Assembly: GCF_000622145.1 (NCBI RefSeq)
Contig: NZ_JHWH01000010.1
Coordinates: 136,310 to 200,309, forward strand
Direction: 5' to 3'
DNA length: 64,000 nt
Origin: Paracoccus yeei ATCC BAA-599
Lineage (GTDB): Bacteria > Pseudomonadota > Alphaproteobacteria > Rhodobacterales > Rhodobacteraceae
The translations under genes and the position numbers were made by a program. This document shows positions 47,157-55,892 of the stretch, in pieces. Numbering within the stretch: the stretch's first letter is position 1; each line of letters begins with the position of its first letter. The notes beneath the pieces were generated by a model, which ran no database searches, had not been told where the DNA came from, and saw only the letters and a program-made list of their open reading frames with translations.

Positions 47157-47882
47157 ATGACGAAAGTGGCTCTGGTGACGGGAGGGTCGCGCGGCATCGG
47201 CGCGGCCATTTCGAAGGCGCTGCAGGCGGCGGGCTTTCAGGTGGCGGCGAACTATGCCGGCAATGACGATGCGGCCCGCGCCTTCACCGAGGAGACGGGC
47301 ATCAAGACCTACAAATGGTCGGTCGCCGATTACGACGCCTGCGCCGCCGGCTGCCGCCAGGTCGAGGAAGAACTGGGCCCCATCGCCGTGCTGGTCAACA
47401 ACGCCGGCATCACGCGGGACGCCATGTTCCACAAGATGACCCCCCAGCAGTGGAAAGAGGTCATCGACACCAACCTGACCGGCCTGTTCAACATGACCCA
47501 TGCGGTCTGGGGCGGGATGCGTGACCGCAAGTTCGGCCGGGTCATCAACATCAGCTCGATCAACGGGCAAAAGGGCCAGGCCGGCCAGGCAAACTATTCC
47601 GCCGCCAAGGCGGGCGACCTGGGCTTTACCAAGGCGCTTGCCCAGGAAGGCGCGCGCGCGGGCATCACCGTGAACGCGATCTGCCCGGGCTATATCGGCA
47701 CGGAGATGGTGCGCGCCATCGACGAAAAGGTGCTGAACGAACGCATCATCCCGCAGATCCCCGTCGGCCGCCTGGGCGAGCCCGAGGAAATCGCCCGCTG
47801 CGTCGCGTTCCTGGCCGCGGACGACGCGGGCTTCATCACCGGCTCGACCATCAGCGCGAACGGCGGGCAGTTCTTCGTCTGA
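47157..47882 (+). CDS. phaB: acetoacetyl-CoA reductase
   Basis: A 241-residue short-chain dehydrogenase making (R)-3-hydroxybutyryl-CoA with NADPH. The cofactor loop is VTGGSRGIGAAISKAL, the active site YSAAKAG with Ser in NISSINGQKGQ; LVNNAGITRDAMFHKM and CPGYIGTEMV are typical of PhaB. GGGGGGAAGG precedes the ATG. It is downstream of phaA with a strong hairpin between. Confidence 0.95.
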   Translation: MTKVALVTGGSRGIGAAISKALQAAGFQVAANYAGNDDAARAFTEETGIKTYKWSVADYDACAAGCRQVEEELGPIAVLVNNAGITRDAMFHKMTPQQWKEVIDTNLTGLFNMTHAVWGGMRDRKFGRVINISSINGQKGQAGQANYSAAKAGDLGFTKALAQEGARAGITVNAICPGYIGTEMVRAIDEKVLNERIIPQIPVGRLGEPEEIARCVAFLAADDAGFITGSTISANGGQFFV

Positions 47883-47901
47883 CGCCCGGCGCCCCAAAGG
47901 C

Positions 47902-47929
47902 AACGGCCCGCGGAGATCCGCGGGCCGTT
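47902..47929. terminator. bidirectional terminator between phaB and the DUF465 gene
   Basis: AACGGCCCGCGG and CCGCGGGCCGTT form a perfect 12-bp stem with a 4-base loop, followed by TTCTC. It lies 19 bases after phaB and also downstream of the convergent DUF465 gene. Confidence 0.8.
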
Positions 47930-47973
47930 TCTCATTGAGAATGATGATTTCGTGTCGATGGAGTAGCCCTGGT

Positions 47974-48138
47974 TCAGTGAGACAGGCGCGTAATCTCTTC
48001 CTTGAGGCGCAGCTTTTCCTTTTTCATCTGCGAGATCGAAAGTTCGTCCATGCCGGGGCTGCGATGCGCCGCCTCGATCTGGTTCGACAGTGACTGATGT
48101 TTACGGCGAAGCTCCTGAACATGGGATTCAACCGACAT
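47974..48138 (-). CDS. small DUF465 (YdcH-like) protein
   Basis: A 54-residue coiled-coil protein of the YdcH/DUF465 family, beginning SVESHVQELRRKHQSLSNQI and ending KEKLRLKEEITRLSH. GAGGAGGA lies upstream of the ATG, which decides the start over an in-frame codon 21 residues earlier. Function unknown. Convergent with phaB. Confidence 0.88.
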   Translation of the reverse strand: MSVESHVQELRRKHQSLSNQIEAAHRSPGMDELSISQMKKEKLRLKEEITRLSH

Positions 48139-48207
48139 ATCGTCCTCCTCGTGGATTGATCGAACGGTTACGATAGCAACACAGAATCGTCGCAATGTCA
48201 CCGAAAA

Positions 48208-48960
48208 TCACCCCTCCCGCAGGTTGAGCGGCGCACCCTCGCGCAGGACGGCGCAGGCAGCCGGAGTCAGGTCCTCGCCATCCGACAAATGTGACGGTTT
48301 TTCATGCATGATGAAGGGGTAAAGCAAGCGCATGGGGGCGCGCGCGCCCTTGCGGGCCAGGACGATCACCCGGCCCGCCGGACGCCCTTGCCGGGCACTG
48401 ACTGGCAGGATCGTGATCTGGCCCGCCCCCGCGCCCAGGGCCGACAGAATCGCCCCCAGCCGTTCCGCCCGGTGAATCAGCGTCAGCCAGCCGAAGGGCT
48501 TCAGGCGGCGCAGCCCGGCCTCGATCCATTGCGACAGGGAGGTGTCCTCGTGGCGGGCGGCGCCGCGGCCGGCGTCGGGCGCCGGGGTGCCCGCGTCGAA
48601 ATAGGGCGGGTTCGCGATCACATGGTCGAAGCCCTGCCCGCGCAGGGGCCCGGGCATCCGCGCCAGATCCCCCGTCAGGACGCTGGCCGCGATGCCGTTC
48701 GCCGCCGCATTGTCGCGCGCCAGCGCCGCGTAAGGCTCCTGCAGTTCCAGCCCGGTCAGGTCCAGCCCCGGCACGCGCGCGCCCAGGCACAACAGCGCGA
48801 CCCCCGCCCCGCAGCCCAGTTCCAGCACCGACTGCCCCGCTTCGGCCGGGCAGGCCGCCGCCAGCATGACCGCATCGGCGCCCGCGCGATAGCCGCCTGC
48901 CGGCTGCGCGATCCGCAGCCGCCCGCCCAGGAAGCCGTCGATTCGCGGCTCAGCCGCCAT
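48208..48960 (-). CDS. tRNA1(Val) A37 N6-methyltransferase-like (TrmN6 family)
   Basis: A 250-residue class I SAM methyltransferase. SAM-binding motif I is VLELGCGAGVALL near residue 45, and the N6-adenine catalytic motif is NPPYFD near residue 115, as in TrmN6/YfiC; the start region FLGGRLRIAQPAGGYRAGAD is also typical of the family. It overlaps the DUF2007 gene by 11 bases. The tRNA target is inferred from family. Confidence 0.87.
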   Translation of the reverse strand: MAAEPRIDGFLGGRLRIAQPAGGYRAGADAVMLAAACPAEAGQSVLELGCGAGVALLCLGARVPGLDLTGLELQEPYAALARDNAAANGIAASVLTGDLARMPGPLRGQGFDHVIANPPYFDAGTPAPDAGRGAARHEDTSLSQWIEAGLRRLKPFGWLTLIHRAERLGAILSALGAGAGQITILPVSARQGRPAGRVIVLARKGARAPMRLLYPFIMHEKPSHLSDGEDLTPAACAVLREGAPLNLREG

Positions 48961-49165
48961 CGCCGATCCGGTTGTCGCGCAGGATGGCGCTGGCCATGAA
49001 ATGATCGCGGTCCGCGACCATCAGCCGGCGCGGCAGGATGCCCAGCGATCCCTCCAGCACGCTCATGTGCTGGTCCAGCGGAAAGGCCGCAATGCCCTCG
49101 GCCTCCAGCAGGTCGGCGGCGCGGGTGATCAGCAGGGCATCGGTGGTGCGCAGGACTTCCTTCAT
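48950..49165 (-). CDS. DUF2007 protein
   Basis: A 71-residue protein with the DUF2007 pattern: KEVLRTTDALLITRAADLLE, then GIAAFPLDQHMSVLEGSLG and LPRRLMVADRDHFMAS. It resembles a regulatory signal-transducing fold, function unknown. It overlaps the methyltransferase gene and is divergent from the polyprenyl synthase, a conserved alphaproteobacterial arrangement. Confidence 0.88.
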   Translation of the reverse strand: MKEVLRTTDALLITRAADLLEAEGIAAFPLDQHMSVLEGSLGILPRRLMVADRDHFMASAILRDNRIGDGG

Positions 49166-49239
49166 GGCGCGGACGTTAAGCGGCGGTTGCGCCTGTGTCC
49201 ATGGCGTGGCAATGGCTTGCCAGCGAAAGGGATTGGCAG

Positions 49240-50241
49240 ATGGGCATGAACGAAAATGTTTCCAAGCCGCTCGACCGGCTTTCCAGCGAGCTTGCCGGGG
49301 ATATGGATGCGGTCAACGCGTTGATCCGCGAGCGGATGGCCAGCCGCCACGCCCCGCGCATCCCCGAGGTGACGGCCCATCTGGTCGAGGCCGGCGGCAA
49401 GCGGCTGCGCCCGATGCTGGTGCTGGCGGCGGCGCGGCTGTGCGGCTATGCCGGCGAAAGCCACCTGGCGCTGGCTGCGGCGGTCGAATTCATCCACACC
49501 GCGACGCTGCTGCACGACGATGTGGTGGACGAAAGCCGCCAGCGGCGCGGCCGGCCGACGGCGAACCTTCTGTGGGACAACAAGTCCAGCGTGCTGGTCG
49601 GCGACTATCTGTTCGCGCGCAGCTTCCAGCTGATGGCGGACACCGACAGCATGCAGGTCATGCGCATCCTTGCCAATGCCAGCGCCACCATCGCCGAGGG
49701 CGAGGTGCTGCAGCTGACCGCCGCGCAGGACGTCTCGACCACCGAGGACACCTATATCCAGATCGTGCGCGGCAAGACGGCGGCGCTGTTTTCCGCCGCG
49801 ACCGAGGCGGGTGCGGTCGTGGCCGGCGCCCCGCATGCCGTGCAGCGGGCGCTGTTCGACTATGGCGACGCGCTGGGCATCGCGTTTCAGATCGTGGACG
49901 ACCTGCTGGATTACGGCGGCGCGACCCAGGCCATCGGCAAGAACGTCGGCGACGATTTCCGCGAACGCAAGCTGACGCTGCCGGTCATCAAGGCCATCGC
50001 CGCCGCCGATGCGGACGAGCGCGCCTTCTGGGACCGCACCATCGGCAAGGGCCAGCAGGACGAGGGCGACCTGGAGCGCGCGCTGGACATCCTGCGCAGG
50101 CAGGGCGCGCTGGACGCGGCGCGGGCCGATGCCATCGCCTGGGCCGGGCGCGCCAAGGCGGCGCTTGCGGCCGCGCCCGACCACGGGCTGCGCGCCATCC
50201 TGTCGGACCTGGCGGATTACGTCGTCTCGCGCCTGTCCTGA
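49240..50241 (+). CDS. polyprenyl diphosphate synthase (long chain)
   Basis: A 333-residue trans-isoprenyl synthase making the side chain of ubiquinone (probably C40-C50). The first aspartate-rich motif is LLHDDVVDESRQRRGRPT near residue 88, and the second is QIVDDLLDYGG; GGKRLRPMLVLAAARL binds isopentenyl diphosphate. The start was set at MGMNENVSKP with AAAGGGA upstream; in-frame codons up to 15 residues earlier lack a site. IspB is the likely equivalent; chain length cannot be read here. Confidence 0.92.
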   Translation: MGMNENVSKPLDRLSSELAGDMDAVNALIRERMASRHAPRIPEVTAHLVEAGGKRLRPMLVLAAARLCGYAGESHLALAAAVEFIHTATLLHDDVVDESRQRRGRPTANLLWDNKSSVLVGDYLFARSFQLMADTDSMQVMRILANASATIAEGEVLQLTAAQDVSTTEDTYIQIVRGKTAALFSAATEAGAVVAGAPHAVQRALFDYGDALGIAFQIVDDLLDYGGATQAIGKNVGDDFRERKLTLPVIKAIAAADADERAFWDRTIGKGQQDEGDLERALDILRRQGALDAARADAIAWAGRAKAALAAAPDHGLRAILSDLADYVVSRLS

Positions 50242-50261
50242 CAGGGCGCGCGCGGAAACGC

Positions 50262-50290
50262 AAAAAGCCCGGCCTTGCGCCGGGCTTTTT
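50262..50290. terminator. bidirectional terminator between polyprenyl synthase and amt
   Basis: AAAAAGCCCGGC and GCCGGGCTTTTT pair perfectly over 12 bp with a 5-base loop and T-runs on both strands. It serves both convergent genes. Confidence 0.9.
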
Positions 50291-50308
50291 CCTGTCTGGA
50301 CGCGGATC

Positions 50309-51751
50309 TCAGCTGTTGTAGGCGTTTTCGCCGTGCACGGTCACGTCCAGCCCCTGGCGTTCGTCGTTCGCGGCCACGCGCAGCCCGATCACCGCCTTGA
50401 CGATCATCAGCGCGACAAAGGACACGACCCCCGACCAGACCACCGCGACGACGACGCCCAGCGCCTGCGTCGCTACCTGGCCCGCGATGCTGTAGCCCTC
50501 GGCCACCGCGCCGGTCGCATAGTCGAAGACCCCCGACCCGCCCAGCGAGGGCGCGGCGAAGACGCCCGTCAGGATGGCGCCGACGATGCCGCCGATGCCG
50601 TGGATGCCGAACACGTCCAGGCTTTCGTCGATGCCCAGCCGGCCCTTCAGCGAGATCACGAACCACATGCACAGGAAGCCCGCTGCCAGGCCGATCACGA
50701 TCGCACCCATCGGTCCGACGAAGCCCGCCGCGGGCGTGATCCCGACCAGACCCGCGATGGCCCCCGAGACGCCGCCCAGAAGCGAGGGGTGGCCGCGGAA
50801 CAGCCATTCGCCGAAGGCCCAGGCCAGCGCGGCGGCCGAGGTGGCGACAGTGGTGTTCAGGATCGCCATGGCGGCGGTGCCGGTGGCCTCCATGTTCGAG
50901 CCCGCGTTGAAGCCGAACCAGCCGATCCACAGCAGGCAGCCGCCGAGCAGCGTGAAGGGCAGGTTGTGCGGCGCCATCAGCTCCTTGCCAAAGCCCAGGC
51001 GCGGACCCACGACCAGGGCTGCGACCAGGCCCGCGACGCCCGCGTTGATGTGGATGACGGTGCCGCCGGCAAAGTCCAGGTCGCCATGGCCGAACAGATA
51101 GCCCGCGGGCGCGTCATAGGCGCTGGGGCCGCCCCACCACCAGACCATGTGGGCCATCGGCAGGTAGCTGAAGAAGAACCAGATCACCACGAACAGCAGG
51201 ATGGCCGAGAACTTCATCCGCTCGACGGTGGCGCCCACGATCAGCGCCGGCGCGATGCAGGCGAAGGCCATCTGGAAGATGACGAAGACATATTCCGGGA
51301 CAAAGACGTTCTGCGTGAAGGTTTCGGCCAGGGTGCCGGTGTTCACGCCCGCAAGGAAGGCTTTGGACAGCCCGCCGATGAAGGGCGTCAGCCAGGTCGC
51401 GTCCTCGGCCGAGCCCGCCCCGGTGAAGGCCAGCGAATAGCCGAAGCAGACCCACAGCAGCGACATGATGCAGAACACGGTAAAGACCTGCATCAGCACC
51501 GACAGCATGTTCTTGGCCCGCACCAGACCGCCATAGAACAGCGCGAGCCCCGGGATGGTCATCATCATCACCAGGATGGCCGAGACCATCATCCAGGTCG
51601 TGTCGCCCTTGTCGACGATCGGCGCCACGGTTTCGGCCACGGCTGCCGCCGCCGGGGCGGGTGCCTCCTGCGCCCAGGCCGGCGCGGCCAACCCGACCAG
51701 CGTCAGGGCCAGCGCCGGGATCATGGGTGGGATCGCGGGTAATCTTTTCAT
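50309..51751 (-). CDS. amt: ammonium transporter
   Basis: A 480-residue Amt/AmtB channel. A cleavable signal (ALALTLVGLAAPAWA) and an Ala/Pro stretch precede eleven membrane helices. Family blocks are LALFYGGLVRAKNMLS, FAGGTVIHINAGVAGL with a pore histidine, WFGFNAGSNMEATGTAA and VFGIHGIGGIVGAILTG with the second pore histidine. No PII (glnK) gene accompanies it, although the usual order is glnK-amtB. An NtrC-like site lies upstream. Confidence 0.96.
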   Translation of the reverse strand: MKRLPAIPPMIPALALTLVGLAAPAWAQEAPAPAAAAVAETVAPIVDKGDTTWMMVSAILVMMMTIPGLALFYGGLVRAKNMLSVLMQVFTVFCIMSLLWVCFGYSLAFTGAGSAEDATWLTPFIGGLSKAFLAGVNTGTLAETFTQNVFVPEYVFVIFQMAFACIAPALIVGATVERMKFSAILLFVVIWFFFSYLPMAHMVWWWGGPSAYDAPAGYLFGHGDLDFAGGTVIHINAGVAGLVAALVVGPRLGFGKELMAPHNLPFTLLGGCLLWIGWFGFNAGSNMEATGTAAMAILNTTVATSAAALAWAFGEWLFRGHPSLLGGVSGAIAGLVGITPAAGFVGPMGAIVIGLAAGFLCMWFVISLKGRLGIDESLDVFGIHGIGGIVGAILTGVFAAPSLGGSGVFDYATGAVAEGYSIAGQVATQALGVVVAVVWSGVVSFVALMIVKAVIGLRVAANDERQGLDVTVHGENAYNS

Positions 51752-51821
51752 GGTTCCTGCACCTTCTCTCTGCTTGCAGCAGTTCCGTGTCGCTGCCAGA
51801 AAATCCGGCGTTTTCGCGCAA

Positions 51822-51836
51822 GCACAAGCTTTGTGC
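51822..51836. promoter_or_regulatory. NtrC-type binding site upstream of amt
   Basis: GCACAAGCTTTGTGC matches the GCAC-N7-GTGC form of NtrC sites with 6-bp dyad arms. Its near end is 71 bases upstream of the amt start. No clear sigma-54 -24/-12 element was found between; in Rhodobacter capsulatus NtrC can activate sigma-70 promoters, so this is not a contradiction. Nitrogen-limitation control of amt is the likely role. Confidence 0.65.
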
Positions 51837-52007
51837 AGGTTTTCCCCCGCCCCGCTTGCAGACAGCCCGCTTTTTCATCACGACGTCGGCGGAATGCGGC
51901 CTGCGGCGGCAGTTCACTGATCGGTCATCGCGGTTCTCAATCCCGGGGCTTTCCTGTATCCTGCGCGCCAATCAGGCCGGAGCACCCGGCTGGGCAGGAT
52001 TACAGGC

Positions 52008-54362
52008 ATGAAGAAACCCACCGGCCGGGGCCGGATCGTCGCCGACAAGCGCAATTTCGACCAACCCCAGAAAAACACGCAGAAACAGCCGGCCAAACCG
52101 ACCCGCAGGCGGGCCGCGCGGCCGCCCCGGCGCGGCAATGTGCTCAGCCGGGGAATCGCCGGGATCGTCAGCCTGGTCTGGCGGGTGGTCTGGGGCTCGT
52201 TCTGGCGCCTGGGGCTGACCATGGTCGCGATCCTCGCGGCGGCCAGCTTCTATTACTACACCACCCTGCCCGAGGCTTCGGCACTGTTCGACGGCCGTGC
52301 CCGGGGTTCGGTCACCATGCTGGACGGCGACGACCAGGTCTTTGCCTGGCGTGGCGAAACATTCGGCATGGTCAGCGCCGACAAGATCGCCCCGGTGCTC
52401 AAGAACGCCGTCGTCGCGACCGAGGACAAGCGATTCTACCGCCACATCGGCGTCGACCCGCAGGGCATCGGCAGCGCCGTCAAGATCAACCTGGCCGCCG
52501 GGCGCGGCCCGCTGGAGGGCAATGGCGGCTCGACCATCACCCAGCAGGTCGCGAAGCTTCTGTGCCTGGGCGAGACCTTCGACCCGATCCGCTGGAAATC
52601 CGAGGCCGAGTACGAGGCCGAGTGCCGCAAGTCCTCGATCTGGCGCAAGGTCAAGGAAGTGCCCTATGCCCTGGCGATGGAGTTCAAGTATTCCAAGCAG
52701 GACATCCTGAACATCTACATGAACCGCTCCTACCTGGGCGCCGGCGCGCGCGGGTTCGAGGCGGCCTCGCAGCGCTATTTCGACAAGTCGGCCGCCGAGG
52801 TGACGGCGCCCGAGGCGGCGATGCTGGCGGGCCTGCTGAAAGCGCCCAGCTATTTCGCGCCGACCTCGAACCTGGAACGGGCGCAGGACCGCGCGACCGT
52901 GATCCTAGGGCTGATGCACGACCAGGGCTATCTGGACGACGCGCAATATGCGCAGGCCAAGGCCCATCCGGCCGTGCTGTCGAAGGCCGCGGCCGCCCGC
53001 GCGGGCGGCTATTTCGCCGACTGGGTGATGGAATCGGGGCCAGGCTTCCTGACCAGCGAGACGACCGAGGACGTGACCATCAAGACCACCTTCGACCAGC
53101 GCATCCAGCGCGCGGCCGAACGGGCGCTGAAGCGCGTCTTCGACGAAAAGGTCGCCAAGGGCTCGACCGCGCAGGCGGCCGTGGTCGTGATGTCGCCCGA
53201 CGGTGCGGTGCGGGCGATGATCGGCGGGCGCGACAACACCGCGACCGGCACCTTCAACCGCGCGACCCAGGCCAAGCGGCAGGTCGGCTCCAGCTTCAAG
53301 CCCTTCGTCTATGCGGCGGCGCTGGACCAGGGCTACGGGCCGAACGACCGCATCCTGGACGCGCCGCTGACGATCAACGTGCGCGGCTCGGGTCCCTGGT
53401 CGCCGCAGAACTATTCACGCCGCTACATGGGCGAGGTGACGCTGACCCGCGCGCTGGCCAATTCGCTGAACACCGCGACGATCCGGCTGCAGGAAATCGC
53501 CGGGCGCGAAGCCGTGCGTCGCGTCGCCGCCGACTTCGGCTTTTCCGCCAACGAGGACATGGCCAGCGGCCCTTCGCTGGGGCTGGGGGTGTCGGAATCG
53601 ACCCTGCTGAACATGACCGCCGCCTATGCCGGCATCCGCAACGGCGGCACCGCCGTGCGCCCCTACGGCCTGGTCGAGCTGCGCATCAAGGGCGACGACC
53701 AGCCGCTGATCGGCCAGTCGGGCGGCATGGGCCAGCGCGTCATCTCGCAGAAGGCCGCCGGAGAGCTGATCGGCATGATGGAGCAGGTGATCCAGCACGG
53801 CACTGGCGGGCGCGCGAAACTGGGCAACCGCCCGGCGGCGGGCAAGACCGGCACCACCAACAGCTATCGCGACGCCTGGTTCATCGGCTTCACCGGCCAG
53901 TATGTGACCGGGGTGTGGCTGGGCAACGACGACAACAAGCCGCTGAAGGGCGTGACCGGCGGCGGCCTTCCGGCCGAGATCTGGCAGGCCGTGATGGCCG
54001 AGATCCACGACGGCCTGCCGGTCGAGCCGCTGGGCAACTTCGTCTTCGACGCCTCGGGCGCGGTGCCCAGCGTGGTCAGCTCGCAGACCCCGGACGGATC
54101 GACCGACCCGCTGGCGGCGGCGCTGTCCGAGGCGCTGGGCCAGCCCCAGCCGCAGGGCACGGCGCCCCGGACCGAGGGCAGCACGCTTGCCAGCGACGGC
54201 GCCCAGCCCGGCCGGACCCTGCCCGATCCGGGCGTGCCGGGCACCACGCCCCCCACCTTCCCGGCCGAGACCTCCTCGGCCGACGGCATGGATACCGAGG
54301 TCTCGCCCGACGACCCGCTGACCCAGGCCCTGCGCGGCATCGAGGGCGTCTATCAGCAGTGA
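52008..54362 (+). CDS. class A penicillin-binding protein (transglycosylase/transpeptidase)
   Basis: A 784-residue bifunctional peptidoglycan synthase. A basic cytoplasmic tail (residues 1-50) and one membrane helix (GLTMVAILAAASFYYY) lead to the GT51 domain with Glu139 in TEDKRFYRHIGVDP and GGSTITQQVAKLL. The transpeptidase has SxxK at Ser428-Lys431 (GSSFKPF), SxN at 486-488 (NSLNTA) and KTGT at 613-616. The C-terminal ~100 residues are Pro/Thr-rich and disordered. It makes and crosslinks glycan strands at the inner membrane; the order of domains fits PBP1A-like proteins. Confidence 0.94.
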   Translation: MKKPTGRGRIVADKRNFDQPQKNTQKQPAKPTRRRAARPPRRGNVLSRGIAGIVSLVWRVVWGSFWRLGLTMVAILAAASFYYYTTLPEASALFDGRARGSVTMLDGDDQVFAWRGETFGMVSADKIAPVLKNAVVATEDKRFYRHIGVDPQGIGSAVKINLAAGRGPLEGNGGSTITQQVAKLLCLGETFDPIRWKSEAEYEAECRKSSIWRKVKEVPYALAMEFKYSKQDILNIYMNRSYLGAGARGFEAASQRYFDKSAAEVTAPEAAMLAGLLKAPSYFAPTSNLERAQDRATVILGLMHDQGYLDDAQYAQAKAHPAVLSKAAAARAGGYFADWVMESGPGFLTSETTEDVTIKTTFDQRIQRAAERALKRVFDEKVAKGSTAQAAVVVMSPDGAVRAMIGGRDNTATGTFNRATQAKRQVGSSFKPFVYAAALDQGYGPNDRILDAPLTINVRGSGPWSPQNYSRRYMGEVTLTRALANSLNTATIRLQEIAGREAVRRVAADFGFSANEDMASGPSLGLGVSESTLLNMTAAYAGIRNGGTAVRPYGLVELRIKGDDQPLIGQSGGMGQRVISQKAAGELIGMMEQVIQHGTGGRAKLGNRPAAGKTGTTNSYRDAWFIGFTGQYVTGVWLGNDDNKPLKGVTGGGLPAEIWQAVMAEIHDGLPVEPLGNFVFDASGAVPSVVSSQTPDGSTDPLAAALSEALGQPQPQGTAPRTEGSTLASDGAQPGRTLPDPGVPGTTPPTFPAETSSADGMDTEVSPDDPLTQALRGIEGVYQQ

Positions 54363-54379
54363 CGCCCGCGCGACATGCC

Positions 54380-54410
54380 AAGGGCCGGCCCCGCAAGGCC
54401 GGCCCTTTTT
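54380..54410. terminator. terminator after the penicillin-binding protein gene
   Basis: AAGGGCCGGCC and GGCCGGCCCTT form a perfect 11-bp stem with a 6-base loop; the plus-strand arm runs into five T residues. It lies 17 bases after the stop and before the convergent mlaC end. Confidence 0.88.
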
Positions 54411-54430
54411 CCGTCGTCTCGCGCCGGGCT

Positions 54431-55027
54431 TCAGCCGGCCTGTTGCAGGTCCGCGGTCAGCGCCGCCATGTCGCCCTTGCGCCGGGCCAGCATCGCCCCG
54501 ATCTCGGCCCGCTCGGACGCCAGCATGTTCACCCCTTCGATGATGATGTTGAAATAGCGGCTTTTCCCGGACTTGTCCGAGACGTGCCACTCGACCTCCA
54601 TCGGGCTGCGCCCCTTGAGATAGGCGATCGAGGTCACGGCGAAGAAGCTTTTCACCGGCCGCGCGTCGGTCACCTCGATCTTCGATCCGATGAACTCGCG
54701 GAACCGCTTGCCGTATTTGCGCCCGATATAGCCCTGGAACGCCTGCCGATAGGCCGCGAACTCGGCCGCGCCGGCCTGCCGCGCCGCCGGGCCCAGGGCG
54801 GACCGCGCGATGATGTCCACGTCGGCGTAGCGCGCGAAGATCGCCTCGAACGCCCGGTACATCTGCGCCGGCGGCTGGCCCGCGTTGATGACGGCATAGA
54901 CCTCGTCCAGCGATTGCTGGACCAGCGCGCGCGCGCTCTCGGTGTTCAGCGCAAGCGCGGGGGTGGCGGCCAGGGCGCAGCCCGCGGCCATCAGCCCCAG
55001 GAACCCGCGGCGGGTCTCATTCGGCAT
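54431..55027 (-). CDS. mlaC: phospholipid-binding protein MlaC
   Basis: A 198-residue MlaC (Ttg2D/tol_Tol_Ttg2 domain), the periplasmic lipid carrier between the outer-membrane MlaA and the inner-membrane MlaFEDB. The signal is of Tat type (ETRRGFLGLMAAGCALAAT). Family blocks are IFARYADVDIIARSALG, FREFIGSKIEV and GKSRYFNIIIEGVNML. The chosen ATG overlaps the mlaA stop by 11 bases; an in-frame GTG nine codons earlier is possible. Ordinary MlaC proteins use Sec signals, so the twin arginine is notable. Confidence 0.9.
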   Translation of the reverse strand: MPNETRRGFLGLMAAGCALAATPALALNTESARALVQQSLDEVYAVINAGQPPAQMYRAFEAIFARYADVDIIARSALGPAARQAGAAEFAAYRQAFQGYIGRKYGKRFREFIGSKIEVTDARPVKSFFAVTSIAYLKGRSPMEVEWHVSDKSGKSRYFNIIIEGVNMLASERAEIGAMLARRKGDMAALTADLQQAG

Positions 55028-55739
55028 AAGGGTCAATCTCGTCTCCTTGCTCACCCAGCTCGTGGCGGCGATGCTGGGTCCAGATCAGCCGCGTCTGGGC
55101 ATAACTATCGGCGCTTTCGTGCAGGACGCTATCGACGGAGTCGCCGAACCGCGCCCGATCACCGGCTTTTGAGATGGCGCGCATCCCCAGCCCGATCAGG
55201 TATTCGTCGCGGTTCAGCACCGCATGCATCGGGTCGATGACCAGATCGACCAGCCGCCCCGCCGTGTCGCGCAGGGTCGAGGGGCCCAGCACCGGCAATT
55301 CCAGATAGGCCCCCTCGCCCACCCCCCAGACGGCAAGCGTCTGGCCGAAATCGGTGTCCAGTTCGGGCAGGGCGAAATCGGCCGTGGCCGGGTCCAGGAA
55401 CCCGCCAAGACCCAGCGAGGTGTTGACCAGGAACCGCAGCCCGGTGCGGATCGCGGGCTCGGGCCGGCCCTGCAGCAGGTGGTTCACCGCCTTGCCGGGC
55501 TGCCCCAGGTTCGAACCGAAGTTCCCGATCCCCGCAAGCACCGCGCCGCCCGCCCCGGACCCGCCGCTGCCGCCCATGCCCGAGGTCAGCGGCCTGACGA
55601 CATGCGCATCGAGCCCCCGGTTGAAGGCGTGCACGCGCCGGTTCGCGGGCTCCAGCGGGTCATGGATGCCCCCCGACTCGGGCGGGGCCGCGCAGGCGGT
55701 AAGGCCCGCGGTCAGGGCAAGAATGATCCAGCGCGTCAA
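55017..55739 (-). CDS. mlaA: outer-membrane lipid-asymmetry lipoprotein MlaA (VacJ)
   Basis: A 240-residue lipoprotein with lipobox LTAC (Cys16) after LALTAGL. The MlaA core shows in DPLEPANRRVHAFNRGLD, RFLVNTSLGLGGFLDPATA, DFGQTLAVWGVGEGAYLEL and VLGPSTLRDTAGRLVD. It extracts misplaced phospholipid from the outer leaflet and passes it to MlaC, encoded next with an overlap. A Gly/Ser-rich stretch (GMGGSGGSGAGGA) near residue 54 is unusual. The ABC part mlaFED is not in the window. Confidence 0.93.
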   Translation of the reverse strand: MTRWIILALTAGLTACAAPPESGGIHDPLEPANRRVHAFNRGLDAHVVRPLTSGMGGSGGSGAGGAVLAGIGNFGSNLGQPGKAVNHLLQGRPEPAIRTGLRFLVNTSLGLGGFLDPATADFALPELDTDFGQTLAVWGVGEGAYLELPVLGPSTLRDTAGRLVDLVIDPMHAVLNRDEYLIGLGMRAISKAGDRARFGDSVDSVLHESADSYAQTRLIWTQHRRHELGEQGDEIDPYAE

Positions 55740-55892
55740 TCTTGTGATAACCTTTCGTTGCTATGCCCGGTCGGGCAACTGGCGGATTCAGGCCGGGGGG
55801 CGGGAATAGTTCCTGTTCCGGGCCGTAGCTTTGGGATATGCGCTGCAACGACTCCGGGCAAGCCCGGCGGGACGATCTGGGAAGGAAGCGGC

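Noticed and set aside
48304..48999. A 231-codon plus-strand frame opposite the TrmN6-like methyltransferase
   Set aside because: Shadow frame; the minus strand has the SAM-binding and NPPY motifs.
51752..51836. A sigma-54 promoter upstream of amt
   Set aside because: I looked for GG-N10-GC with TGGCAC/TTGC context on the minus strand; the closest (TGGCAG) has wrong spacing to any GC partner.
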